Assembly (NCBI RefSeq): GCF_009758125.1
Contig: NZ_WRXO01000004.1
Location: 372,001-436,000, forward strand
DNA length: 64,000 nucleotides
Direction: 5' to 3'
DNA from: Chitinophaga oryziterrae
GTDB taxonomy: Bacteria > Bacteroidota > Bacteroidia > Chitinophagales > Chitinophagaceae
Below the pieces are notes generated by a model. It was not told the origin of the DNA. It saw only the letters and a list, made by a program, of their open reading frames with translations, and did not search any database. Below are positions 45,948 through 54,374 of this stretch, piece after piece. Numbering within the stretch: the first letter of the stretch is position 1; the number at the start of each line of letters is the position of its first letter. The position numbers and the translations under genes are program-made.

Positions 45948-48900
45948 ATGAAGAAAAACCTACTCAAAGTTTACCAACTTTTGTGTGCCGTCAGCATCTG
46001 CCTGTTCCTCGCTGCAGCCCCGGCTTATAGCCAGTTGCCAGCAGGATTCATTCAGAAAAAATTAACCGGTGACGTGATCAATGAAGCGACCGCTATGGTG
46101 CATGCCCCCGATGGCAGGATCTTTATTGCAGAACGTTCCGGGAATGTAAAAGTTTTACAGAATGGCGTAGTGAGTACTGTGCATACAGTATCAACGACTA
46201 CCGCATCTGAACAGGGATTGTTAGGTATCGCCTTGCATCCGCAGTTTGCGACTAACGGAAAATGTTACATTTTCTACACCAACGATTCAATGACAGTGCA
46301 TTACCTGGACATGATCGTGATAAGCACAGCTAACACTGTGACTTCCAGCACCAGGATCATGCAGTTTGATCCCATCATTAACGGATTCCACAATGGTGGT
46401 GCTATCCTGTTTAAAGACGGTTTACTGTACGTGGCTATCGGGGAAAGTAACTCCTCTGCAGAAGCCGTTAAACTGGATACTTACCGTGGTAAGATCCTGC
46501 GTTTAACAGAAGATGGTCAGCCAGCACCCGGTAATCCTTATTATAATGTGGCAGGTGCTACCCGTCAGAAGAGAAGCATCTGGGCAATAGGGATGAGAAA
46601 TCCATGGAAGATGAGCCTGGACCCTGCATCAGGAAAAATATTTGTAGTGAATGTGGGTGGGAATTATGAGGAAATTGATGATGTAACTGCACCTGATGCA
46701 TCAAAGAATTATAACTATGGATGGGACCAGAATGGTCAGTCAGGTCCTGAGCAGGCAGCAGGTACTATTTTACCGGTGTTTGCATATCCGCACACTAATT
46801 GGGGTTGTGCCATTACTTCAGGTGTATTCTTTAATCCTGCTGCTACTAATTATCCTGCACAGTACCTGAACAGATTTTATTTCTCTGACTGGTGTTCTGC
46901 CTGGTACAGAAGTGTAGATGCAACGAATCCGGGTACAGGTGGTTACCAGGAATTGTCTGCTACTGGTTTTGGTTCTATTTTAGGTACCAGTGTAGGCATA
47001 GACGGTAACATCTATTATATTAAGTATAATAGTACCGGTAGTGTGTGGAGAATAGAATATGATAACAACCAGGCGCCTGCTATTGTTAATCAGCCTGTAA
47101 GTCAGACCGTAGTAGCGAAGGACCCTGTAACCTTCTCTGTTACTGCCTCCGGAGCCACTCCGTTTACTTACCAGTGGCAGAAGGACACGGTGAATATAAC
47201 CGGTGCTACTGCCAGCACGTATACCATCGCACAAACATCTGCCGCAGATTCCGGTAGCTACCGTGTCATTGTTACCAATGGTATCGGTAAGATCACCAGT
47301 GCCGCAGCTACGCTGAAGGTGACACCGTTTAATGCAAGACCAGTGCCTCATATCATTACTCCGGTGGGTACACTTACCTGGAACGTACTGGATACAGTGC
47401 GTTTCTCTGGTAGTGCAACAGACCTGGAAGATGGTACTTTACCAGCATCTGCTTATCATTGGGAAGTGCGTTTCTTCCATAAAGATAATCCTACCAGTGA
47501 ACACTGGCATCCTGGTCCGGTTATTCCAACAGGTATTACATCAGGTACGTTTATCGCTGATAATGGTGGTGAATCTTCTCCTAATATCTGGTTCCGTATC
47601 ATATTAACAGCTACAGATTCCCAGGGCCGTACAGGAACAGATTCTGTAGATATCCAGCCTAATAAAGTAGTCCTTACAGCAGATGCTACTCCGGCTGGTC
47701 TTAAACTGATCCTTGGCACACAGGAAACCACCCCATTCAGTAAGACGTACGTAGTAAATTCTGCGTTTGTATTACAGGCTGTTAGTCCACAGGTATTAGG
47801 TGATTCTTCTTATGCTTTTGTATCATGGGCACATGGTGGGGATGCATTGCAATCGCTTCGTGTACCTGCTGTGAATACAACCTATAAAGCTACTTATAAA
47901 GTAAGTGCAGCATTACAGAATCCTTATCTGGGCGTACCGGCTACTATTCCTGGTAAAATAGAAATAGAGAATTTTGATTTAGGAGGAGAAGGTATCGCTT
48001 ACCATGATGCTTCTACAGGTAATGCTGGTAATCAATACCGTACTACAGAAGATGTAGATCTGGAGAACTGTTCAGAAGGTGGATATAATATCGGTTATGT
48101 AGCAGCCGGAGAGTGGCTGGAGTATACCGTGAATGTGACTACACCGGGCGTATATACATTATCAGCAAGAGTAGCGAATCCTGGTGCTGCCAAGACATTC
48201 CATGCGGAAATGGATGGCGTGAATATTTCCGGAGATATCCCTGTTCCGACAACAAACGGGTTCCAGGCATGGCAGACGGTTTCTGTAACTACTCCGGCTT
48301 TAACGGCAGGAGTGAAAGTATTACGCATCGCACTGGATGCTACTGATTTTAATATCAACTATGTCACCTTTAGTAATGGTAGTGGAGACACCACTGTACC
48401 AGGTGGCGGTGGTACTAACCTGGCGCTGAACAAACCAGCGTATGTTTCTTCCGTTGAAAATGGTGGAATGGGTGGTAGCAATGCTGTTGATGGCAGTCAG
48501 ACTTCCCGTTGGTCAAGTGCGTTCGCTGATCCTCAGTATATCTTTGTAGATCTTGGCGCTGTTTACAGCATCAATGAAATAAAGATCTATTGGGAGAATG
48601 CCTACGGTAAGAATTTTGAAGTACAGGTATCCAATGATTCCATTAACTGGTCACCGGTAAAGACGATCACTGGTAATGCTACAGTGCTGAATGATTATAC
48701 CGGATTAACGGCTACCGGCAGATATGTACGTATCTATGGTACAGTAAGGAATACACAGTACGGTTATTCTATCAATGAGCTGGAAGTATATGGTACATTA
48801 AGCAGTGCATCCAGCCTGGCTTATGTTCCTGAAACAAAAGCAGATGGATTTAAACTGTATCCTAATCCTGTTTATAGTACGCTGACGATTGGCGGTATTA

Positions 48901-49064
48901 AAAATACGCACATCTTCAATATCATTAACCTGTCTACTTCACAGGTAACGAAGATGGAATCAACAAATGGTATTTTGAATGTAGGCAGATTATCTGCCGG
49001 TACTTATATCGTTGAGTTCAAAGATGGTAATAAGATAGTGAGAAAGAAGTTTGTGAAGTTGTAA
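45948..49064 (+). CDS. T9SS-exported PQQ-type sugar dehydrogenase with Ig, CBM6 and discoidin modules
   Basis: This 1038-residue protein has a signal peptide ending in AAPAYSQ. A six-bladed sorbosone/glucose dehydrogenase domain (about 28-380) shows EQGLLGIALHPQFATNGKCY, GNYEEIDDVTAPDASKNYNY and WDQNGQSGPEQA, then an Ig domain (about 385-465). A PKD-like segment leads to a CBM6 domain (about 660-800, IEIENFDLGGEGIAYHDAST), an F5/8 domain (about 815-950, NAVDGSQTSRWSSAFADPQY) and a T9SS sorting domain (KLYPNPVYST to KKFVKL). It probably oxidises extracellular aldoses or oligosaccharides. PQQ synthesis genes are not in the window. Confidence 0.9.
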   Translation: MKKNLLKVYQLLCAVSICLFLAAAPAYSQLPAGFIQKKLTGDVINEATAMVHAPDGRIFIAERSGNVKVLQNGVVSTVHTVSTTTASEQGLLGIALHPQFATNGKCYIFYTNDSMTVHYLDMIVISTANTVTSSTRIMQFDPIINGFHNGGAILFKDGLLYVAIGESNSSAEAVKLDTYRGKILRLTEDGQPAPGNPYYNVAGATRQKRSIWAIGMRNPWKMSLDPASGKIFVVNVGGNYEEIDDVTAPDASKNYNYGWDQNGQSGPEQAAGTILPVFAYPHTNWGCAITSGVFFNPAATNYPAQYLNRFYFSDWCSAWYRSVDATNPGTGGYQELSATGFGSILGTSVGIDGNIYYIKYNSTGSVWRIEYDNNQAPAIVNQPVSQTVVAKDPVTFSVTASGATPFTYQWQKDTVNITGATASTYTIAQTSAADSGSYRVIVTNGIGKITSAAATLKVTPFNARPVPHIITPVGTLTWNVLDTVRFSGSATDLEDGTLPASAYHWEVRFFHKDNPTSEHWHPGPVIPTGITSGTFIADNGGESSPNIWFRIILTATDSQGRTGTDSVDIQPNKVVLTADATPAGLKLILGTQETTPFSKTYVVNSAFVLQAVSPQVLGDSSYAFVSWAHGGDALQSLRVPAVNTTYKATYKVSAALQNPYLGVPATIPGKIEIENFDLGGEGIAYHDASTGNAGNQYRTTEDVDLENCSEGGYNIGYVAAGEWLEYTVNVTTPGVYTLSARVANPGAAKTFHAEMDGVNISGDIPVPTTNGFQAWQTVSVTTPALTAGVKVLRIALDATDFNINYVTFSNGSGDTTVPGGGGTNLALNKPAYVSSVENGGMGGSNAVDGSQTSRWSSAFADPQYIFVDLGAVYSINEIKIYWENAYGKNFEVQVSNDSINWSPVKTITGNATVLNDYTGLTATGRYVRIYGTVRNTQYGYSINELEVYGTLSSASSLAYVPETKADGFKLYPNPVYSTLTIGGIKNTHIFNIINLSTSQVTKMESTNGILNVGRLSAGTYIVEFKDGNKIVRKKFVKL

Positions 49065-49083
49065 TACTTAATGCTTTAGTTTA

Positions 49084-49124
49084 AAAAAAGGAGTCTATCT
49101 GCATGCAGATAGACTCCTTTTTTC
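49084..49124. terminator. Bidirectional terminator between convergent units
   Basis: AAAAAAAGGAGTCTATCTGC pairs with its complement to give a stem of about 19 bp flanked by A and T runs. It serves both the plus-strand dehydrogenase and the minus-strand lytic operon ending at 49139. Confidence 0.9.
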
Positions 49125-49138
49125 TTATACGTTGTGGT

Positions 49139-51589
49139 TTATAGCGCCTGTATATGCAGATGGTCCAGCGCATCCGCAAATAAGTATTTGATAACAGCAC
49201 CTCTTCCTGAAGCGTTATTAATGGCCGTACGTAATGCCGCACGGGATGTTTCGTTTGTAATATGATTCAGGTCTGTAGCCGTGCTGCCGGTAGGGGAGTG
49301 TTCGTTCCAGCGGTTAGGCAGGAAGAAGTTACCGCTTGTAGGCAGGTTCTGGAATTCCGGTAGCAAAACAGGTGGCTGTGTATTAGCGTATACGGTGATA
49401 TGTTTGTTGTAAGTACTGAAGTCGTGGTCTGCGCCCGCGCCATCAGCGTATGGAGGTCTTGGTAAGCCCAGGGCATAACTGCCGGGAGCCAGGTTGTTAA
49501 TGGCCGCAATAACGGCATCCAGGCATTGCTGCTGGTTGCGTACATCTATCCTGATACCATCAATATGTGTGAGGTCTACAGCAGTACCATTGGAATGATG
49601 AGAGGATGCAGGGCGTACATAACTTAAGATACCAAATGCCGTAGGAGCGGTTTTGTTATGGTCCAGTGAGAAGTAAAGCATTTGCGCAATACTTTGCAAC
49701 AGGCTCTGGGAAGGTGTGAAGGTGGTGCCGTTCAGCGTATAGTTGCCATTAGCTTTGATATATTCCAGTTGCTGTTTGATATTAGCCGGTATGGATACCC
49801 TGCCGGGGTTAGAGAGTATATCTCCGGCAAACTCCTGTACAGTGCTGCTATTAGCCCCGGAAACAGCCGGAGTGGTATCAAAGCGGGTGAGGTTGTTATG
49901 CTCTATGATCTGGATAAGGCTGGTAGCGTAATTCGGATCTGTAGCATAACCAGCTTTGGCAATTTCTTTTACGAATTGTTTGGCATCGTCTGTATGATTA
50001 AATGCTTCGCGATAACGTCCGTTGTTTACGAGGAAGTTGCCATGATCATTAAAGCTCTCTACAGCATTGGCATAGGCCCTGAAATTATCTTTAACTCTCC
50101 ACCGGTATTTGGTGTTCCCGCTGTTATCGGTGAATTGTTCGATAGATATTATTTCAGGATAGGGGTGTCTGCTTCTGTCGTTGTCACTGTGGATCTCAGT
50201 GGTGGTTAACAGTTGCTTTTCCCCTGTCCAGGCGCTACCTGCCTTGATACCAAAAAAGTTAAACTTCGGAGCGCTTTTACCCCAGCCTGATTCCAGGGCT
50301 GCCTGGGCCAGTGTTACGGATGCAGGCACACGTGTTTGCCGCATGCTGTCTATTGCGTTCTGGGAATATTGCTGAATGAAGTCTTCCTGTACGGAGAAGT
50401 CTGCGGAGAATCTTATCCTGTCGTCGAAGGAGAAGGATTGAGAAGTAGCGGTGTTATTGTACAGCTCTATCTCTGCATTTCTTCTGTTGATGAGTCCCTG
50501 GGAATCCACGAGGGCTCCGTTTTTCCGTACTTTTACCCATTTCCTCATTTCTGCAGGTACAGCTGTGTAACTGCCCTGGTTGAGGACTTTGCGTAAAGTG
50601 GATTTACGGAAACTATCGGCTCCTATATTGTATACGAAGCTCACGAGTGCATCAAACTGGTTTTGATTGAGTGCAACGGTGATTTGATCATTGATGGTGC
50701 GTTGAAAATCGCTGATGCGGGCAATTAGCAGATCTGTAGCCTGCTGATCGGAGATACCGCCTGCATAAGGTTGTTCGGAGGCGTCTCCGTTGCAGTTGCC
50801 TTTATGCAGCAGGGTGCCGTAACCGATGGTACAGTGTCCTGCCTGGTCGTTGTACTTCTGTGCGCGGAACCCTTCCAGTTTTTTGATAAGGTCTATACCG
50901 TTGGAAGAGATGCTGAGGCTATTGGTAGATAGTGAACTGGCGGTAGCGGTGGTGCCTGCCGCGAAGTGCACGATTTGTATCCTGCCGTCCCAGTCCTGGC
51001 TTACGCGTACTTCTCTTTCGAATTTCACGAGGAAGTCGGAGAATTTTTCCGGATAGGTATTGCCCTGAGCGGGGTCTGTGATGGTGAGATTGGTACCTTC
51101 GGGGGTACCGTCTCCGCGGATAGCGCTGATGATGCGGGCGTGAATACCGAAGTTGGCATCGGAGCCTTCAGCGGTAGTTACCCAGATAGGGCCATAGGTA
51201 CGCAACAGATGTTCCCATCCGCCTATGGTCAGTGATTGGGGATATTCCGGAGTAAGACCGGCAGCCTTCAGGAAAGGTATCTTTTCTGCGGCGGTGAGGC
51301 CTTCGTTCTTTTTTACTTTATTGACGTACATAGCGCCTATGCCTGCCATCACGGTTTCTATAGCGGCGGAACGCTGGTTCTTCCAGCCTATCATCATCGT
51401 GGCTACTGTAGCCCAGCATACCATACCGGTAGGCTGCCTGATAGGGTCTACGATACCGGGCACCTGGTAACTGACCGCATCGAACGAGTTAGCAAATCTT
51501 TCTACGATAGAAGAAGAGCGGGCATAACCGTTTTGCCTGCGCTTTCCGGCGCCAAGCTGGTTACTTATTTCGAAGAAACGATTTTCCAT
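49139..51589 (-). CDS. Four-module peptidoglycan hydrolase/protease: papain-like, GH24, GH73, M15-like
   Basis: This 816-residue protein has no signal peptide. Residues about 40-210 look papain-like (C39/C70 type), with RQPTGMVCWATVATMM (Cys58), GIHARIISAI (His150) and ITDPAQGN (Asp172). Residues about 228-380 match GH24 lysozyme (IDLIKKLEGFRAQKYNDQAG, then CTIGYGT; Glu239, Asp248, Thr254). Residues about 400-570 match GH73 glucosaminidase (VTLAQAALESGWGKSAPKFN, Glu433). Residues about 590-816 carry an M15-like metal motif (SHHSNGTAVD, His665 and Asp672; DHLHIQAL, His812). Each motif is in its usual order and spacing, so all four modules may be active. It is the last gene of the operon, 87 nt after the M15 gene. 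I know of no family with this full architecture. Confidence 0.85.
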   Translation of the reverse strand: MENRFFEISNQLGAGKRRQNGYARSSSIVERFANSFDAVSYQVPGIVDPIRQPTGMVCWATVATMMIGWKNQRSAAIETVMAGIGAMYVNKVKKNEGLTAAEKIPFLKAAGLTPEYPQSLTIGGWEHLLRTYGPIWVTTAEGSDANFGIHARIISAIRGDGTPEGTNLTITDPAQGNTYPEKFSDFLVKFEREVRVSQDWDGRIQIVHFAAGTTATASSLSTNSLSISSNGIDLIKKLEGFRAQKYNDQAGHCTIGYGTLLHKGNCNGDASEQPYAGGISDQQATDLLIARISDFQRTINDQITVALNQNQFDALVSFVYNIGADSFRKSTLRKVLNQGSYTAVPAEMRKWVKVRKNGALVDSQGLINRRNAEIELYNNTATSQSFSFDDRIRFSADFSVQEDFIQQYSQNAIDSMRQTRVPASVTLAQAALESGWGKSAPKFNFFGIKAGSAWTGEKQLLTTTEIHSDNDRSRHPYPEIISIEQFTDNSGNTKYRWRVKDNFRAYANAVESFNDHGNFLVNNGRYREAFNHTDDAKQFVKEIAKAGYATDPNYATSLIQIIEHNNLTRFDTTPAVSGANSSTVQEFAGDILSNPGRVSIPANIKQQLEYIKANGNYTLNGTTFTPSQSLLQSIAQMLYFSLDHNKTAPTAFGILSYVRPASSHHSNGTAVDLTHIDGIRIDVRNQQQCLDAVIAAINNLAPGSYALGLPRPPYADGAGADHDFSTYNKHITVYANTQPPVLLPEFQNLPTSGNFFLPNRWNEHSPTGSTATDLNHITNETSRAALRTAINNASGRGAVIKYLFADALDHLHIQAL

Positions 51590-51676
51590 GTTGAAAGAGA
51601 TTGATTGTGCTTAAAAAATCCGGATGAGTACATCCTGTTTTTGTGTTCTTTGCAAAGGTGGATTTACGAGGCGCTG

Positions 51677-53245
51677 TTATACTACTTTTCCTAATTCAAA
51701 GTGCATTCCGTCTTTTTTACCGAAATGTCCTCCCCAGAAAAAGCCCTGCTGATTGGCGATTGCTACAAGCTCTCTTACGCAGCCCGCCTGTCCCATCTGG
51801 GCCGGTTCCTTACCAAAGCCATTCCAGGGTGCATTGATGTCAAAGGCAGTGCCCCAGGCGTGGTTACTGAGCGGTCTTGGAGAGCGTTGCTGTGTGCCAC
51901 GTATATAACGTGCCGCATAGCCGCCTTCGAAAGTCTGTATCCTGTCTAATAAGCCCGCAGCTTCCCAGGCTGCCCATAAGCGTTTAAGTCTGTCTGCACC
52001 GGCTTTATGGAAGTTGATAGTACCGTTCTGGATGACCTGACTGCCGAAGCGTTTTCCATTTAACTGGGGAATGCTCACAGCGGTGATATTATCATGGTAC
52101 CAGTTATTTGTAACTCTTATACCATCGCCATCAAAGGTGGAAGGATCAGCTACAAAAGTGAACGTCCCGAATTCAGTGGCCCTTTCCTGGGGGGTAACAG
52201 GCCGCAGGTTGGTGGGGCGTGGCGGGAAGTCTTCCGACATCTGCTCTGCATTATCCGGTGTTACAGTTGCCACGGTATTTGACCTTTGCTGTTTGTGCAT
52301 ATCTTCCAGGTCATTTAAGAACTCGGAAGGGTCGAAGGCTTCTTCTTTGCTTACCGGAGATACTTTATTTACTGGCGTAGCAGCTTTAGGCGCTGCTGCC
52401 TTTTTGGGTGCTGCCGGTTCCTCAAACTGATTAAACCTGTTGTTCAGTTCTTCTGTATCTACCTGTATCGTACCTAAATTATACGCATTGGCAAACTTCA
52501 TATTCTGCGCAATGCGGTCGAATATAGCATGTTCGTTTTTTGCAGGTTCATTGTTGGCGGGCGCAGGTTCAGGAGAAGAGGCAGATTGCTGTTTACCTAA
52601 ATCATCCCTGTTCACTGTCTTTTTAGCTGTCGGATCATAGACTTTTTTACCGGAAAGTATAGCCTGTAAATCATTCACGATATCTTCTTCTTTGGAAGAT
52701 AAAGAACCACTGCCGGTGGGTGGTGCTTCTGATCCTCTCATCTTTTTAAGATCATCCATAAGCGCTGCCGGTTCATGTGTATCAGTATCCGGGACGTTCG
52801 GCGCAGAAGGAATATAAGATGATTTATCCGCTCCTGTATCAGATGGTGTGTAAGTCGGATTATATACATCCGGTACTGCCTTACTATTGGAAAAAGGCGC
52901 TAATACATCCGTATGCAGGTCCTGGTTCTGACTTACGGGTGAGTAAGATTCAGATAAATAAGATACGGTATCATCATACGATGCTTCATATACTACATAC
53001 TCTTCACTGCTGTCATTGATAAGAGAAGACTGCACCACATATTCCTCAAAAACATCTCCGTCTTCATCCACAGAAGCAGCTACCACATACTCCTGGAAAG
53101 GTTCGGAATCTTTACCGGGAATTATTTCGCCATTATCAAAACTCTCAGTCATGCCTTTATGTTTCTTCCTGCGCGGTTTATGATGACCATAATACTCGCA
53201 CAGCATATCATCGTAAGAAGTGTAAGGGGTATGTTTCTTCTTCAT
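51677..53245 (-). CDS. M15 D-Ala-D-Ala carboxypeptidase-like protein with disordered EYVV-repeat N-terminus
   Basis: This 522-residue protein has a C-terminal catalytic domain (about 385-522) with RPLSNHAWGTAFDIN (His462, Asp469) and KDGMHFELG (His515), the zinc ligands of M15 peptidases that cut peptidoglycan stem peptides. The preceding RPTNLRPVTPQERATEFGTF region is a lead-in I associate with this M15 subgroup. The first 330 residues are low in complexity and acidic. They contain three copies of EYVV (residues 52-55, 68-71, 82-85), a helix FDRIAQNMKFANAYNLGTIQ and an Ala/Pro/Lys linker. There is no signal peptide. The repeats may be docking sites for other operon products. Confidence 0.83.
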   Translation of the reverse strand: MKKKHTPYTSYDDMLCEYYGHHKPRRKKHKGMTESFDNGEIIPGKDSEPFQEYVVAASVDEDGDVFEEYVVQSSLINDSSEEYVVYEASYDDTVSYLSESYSPVSQNQDLHTDVLAPFSNSKAVPDVYNPTYTPSDTGADKSSYIPSAPNVPDTDTHEPAALMDDLKKMRGSEAPPTGSGSLSSKEEDIVNDLQAILSGKKVYDPTAKKTVNRDDLGKQQSASSPEPAPANNEPAKNEHAIFDRIAQNMKFANAYNLGTIQVDTEELNNRFNQFEEPAAPKKAAAPKAATPVNKVSPVSKEEAFDPSEFLNDLEDMHKQQRSNTVATVTPDNAEQMSEDFPPRPTNLRPVTPQERATEFGTFTFVADPSTFDGDGIRVTNNWYHDNITAVSIPQLNGKRFGSQVIQNGTINFHKAGADRLKRLWAAWEAAGLLDRIQTFEGGYAARYIRGTQQRSPRPLSNHAWGTAFDINAPWNGFGKEPAQMGQAGCVRELVAIANQQGFFWGGHFGKKDGMHFELGKVV

Positions 53246-53258
53246 ATGCCAGTAACAT

Positions 53259-53996
53259 TTAAAGTCTGATATTCATTTTTACAAGCGTGTAAGGATCGAA
53301 AGTCATAATCAGCTCTGATTCTGCCTGTGTAATATGATCTTTCGATAAAAGGATCTTCAACTCATTCGCATTAAATTCCAGTACTTCTGCCAGGTTGTGA
53401 TTAATCACGGTCACCGGTGGATACTTAGGATTTAATGTGAGGTTCTCTCCCCGTACATGCAGGAAAGGACGGTCCTGTTCATCTACAGAAAGGCTCACTG
53501 TATTTACCCGTGGCGGGGTCTGACTTCTTCTTGATTTCTGAATCTCGTTTGCCAGTGTTTTATAATCTATTTCATTATCTGAGGCGCGTTGAATATCTAC
53601 ATGTTTCTTTTCTATCTGCTGTAAATCATCAACAGAATTCACGCCCATCTTCCTTAATTTATTCCTTGTTTTCTGATCTACTCCGATCTCCTCTATTTTA
53701 GTATCATTTTTTAACCCACTCATTTTAGTCGTGGCCCTTACCTGCTGATCAGTGATAGAGCCCAACTGTATATTCACCTTGGATGCACCTTCCTGACCGG
53801 GTTGAGCTGTCGTAAAACGGATCTGGTCCCCATCGAAAGTAGGGAAGATGTTGAGGTCAATAGCAAGGTCCTTCACCGTGTAGGTGAGCGGTTTGTTGAT
53901 GGCTTTGATAGCCAGTGTTTCGCGGGTCTTATCCAGCTCTACTACCAGCGAGTCTACAAAGTCTTCCAGGTTCCATGAAATGTTATCATTCGCCAT
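53259..53996 (-). CDS. Operon protein with possible trypco2-like N-terminus and helix-hairpin-helix
   Basis: This 245-residue protein has an N-terminal block (about 8-90, DFVDSLVVELDKTRETLAI, LTYTVKDLAIDLNIFPTFDG). The block resembles the trypsin-co-occurring domain 2 pattern, a helix followed by beta strands, described beside peptidases in bacterial conflict systems. A helix-hairpin-helix (about 103-130, IGVDQKTRNKLRKMGVNSVD) resembles the RNA polymerase alpha C-terminal type. The last 85 residues are beta-rich. Its start overlaps the end of the 92-residue gene by 11 nt. Both domain calls rest on pattern only and are tentative. Confidence 0.65.
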   Translation of the reverse strand: MANDNISWNLEDFVDSLVVELDKTRETLAIKAINKPLTYTVKDLAIDLNIFPTFDGDQIRFTTAQPGQEGASKVNIQLGSITDQQVRATTKMSGLKNDTKIEEIGVDQKTRNKLRKMGVNSVDDLQQIEKKHVDIQRASDNEIDYKTLANEIQKSRRSQTPPRVNTVSLSVDEQDRPFLHVRGENLTLNPKYPPVTVINHNLAEVLEFNANELKILLSKDHITQAESELIMTFDPYTLVKMNIRL

Positions 53997-54264
53997 GTTC
54001 CGGAGGGGTGTATTTTTCAGCTTTTATTGTAATGCTGTGATAAGAAGGACGGAAGCTGCTGTTCACTCTGTAGAGAGGAGGAACACTGCCTATCCTTACT
54101 TTCCCGTTTTCATCCACGCTGATATCTAATTCCACGGGAGTGCCGATTTCTATTTCGTATATGTAGGAATGAATACCGTTTACATCATCCGTGATCGTAG
54201 CCCCGGGGATATCCAGTATTTTGTCTACCAGGTCTCCGAAGGGCAGGAAAGCTTCGTCTATCAT
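53986..54264 (-). CDS. Small beta-rich protein of the lytic operon, unknown family
   Basis: This 92-residue protein starts MIDEAFLPFGDLVDKILDIP and then alternates polar and hydrophobic residues (SYIYEIEIGTPVELDISVDE, VPPLYRVNSSFRPSYHSITI), which suggests a small beta sandwich. There is no signal or membrane segment. Its start overlaps the stop of the preceding 36-codon gene (ATGA), and its end overlaps the next gene by 11 nt. This tight coupling suggests a fixed ratio in a complex. I do not recognise the family. Confidence 0.7.
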   Translation of the reverse strand: MIDEAFLPFGDLVDKILDIPGATITDDVNGIHSYIYEIEIGTPVELDISVDENGKVRIGSVPPLYRVNSSFRPSYHSITIKAEKYTPPEHGE

Positions 54265-54371
54265 GGCTTGCCGGGTTTAGTAATGGGGTTTAATACCACT
54301 TTTACATTCACCTCAATATCATATCCATCGAAGGTGTATTCGGTTTCTGTAGTATCTGTATCCTTTTCCAT
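54261..54371 (-). CDS. Tiny 36-residue operon protein
   Basis: I found this short gene by reading the gap. From the ATG at 54369-54371 it encodes MEKDTDTTETEYTFDGYDIE, a further 16 residues and a stop. It sits 3 nt after the 686-residue gene, and its stop overlaps the next start (ATGA). An acidic head and an alternating beta-like tail (VNVKVVLNP) suggest a real peptide rather than a leader. No family is known to me. Confidence 0.65.
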   Translation of the reverse strand: MEKDTDTTETEYTFDGYDIEVNVKVVLNPITKPGKP

Positions 54372-54374
54372 AAT

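Noticed and set aside
45046..48800. Recent DNA duplication between the two T9SS genes
   Set aside because: The discoidin domains are alike in protein but the DNA differs throughout, so they are older paralogous modules and not a recent repeat.
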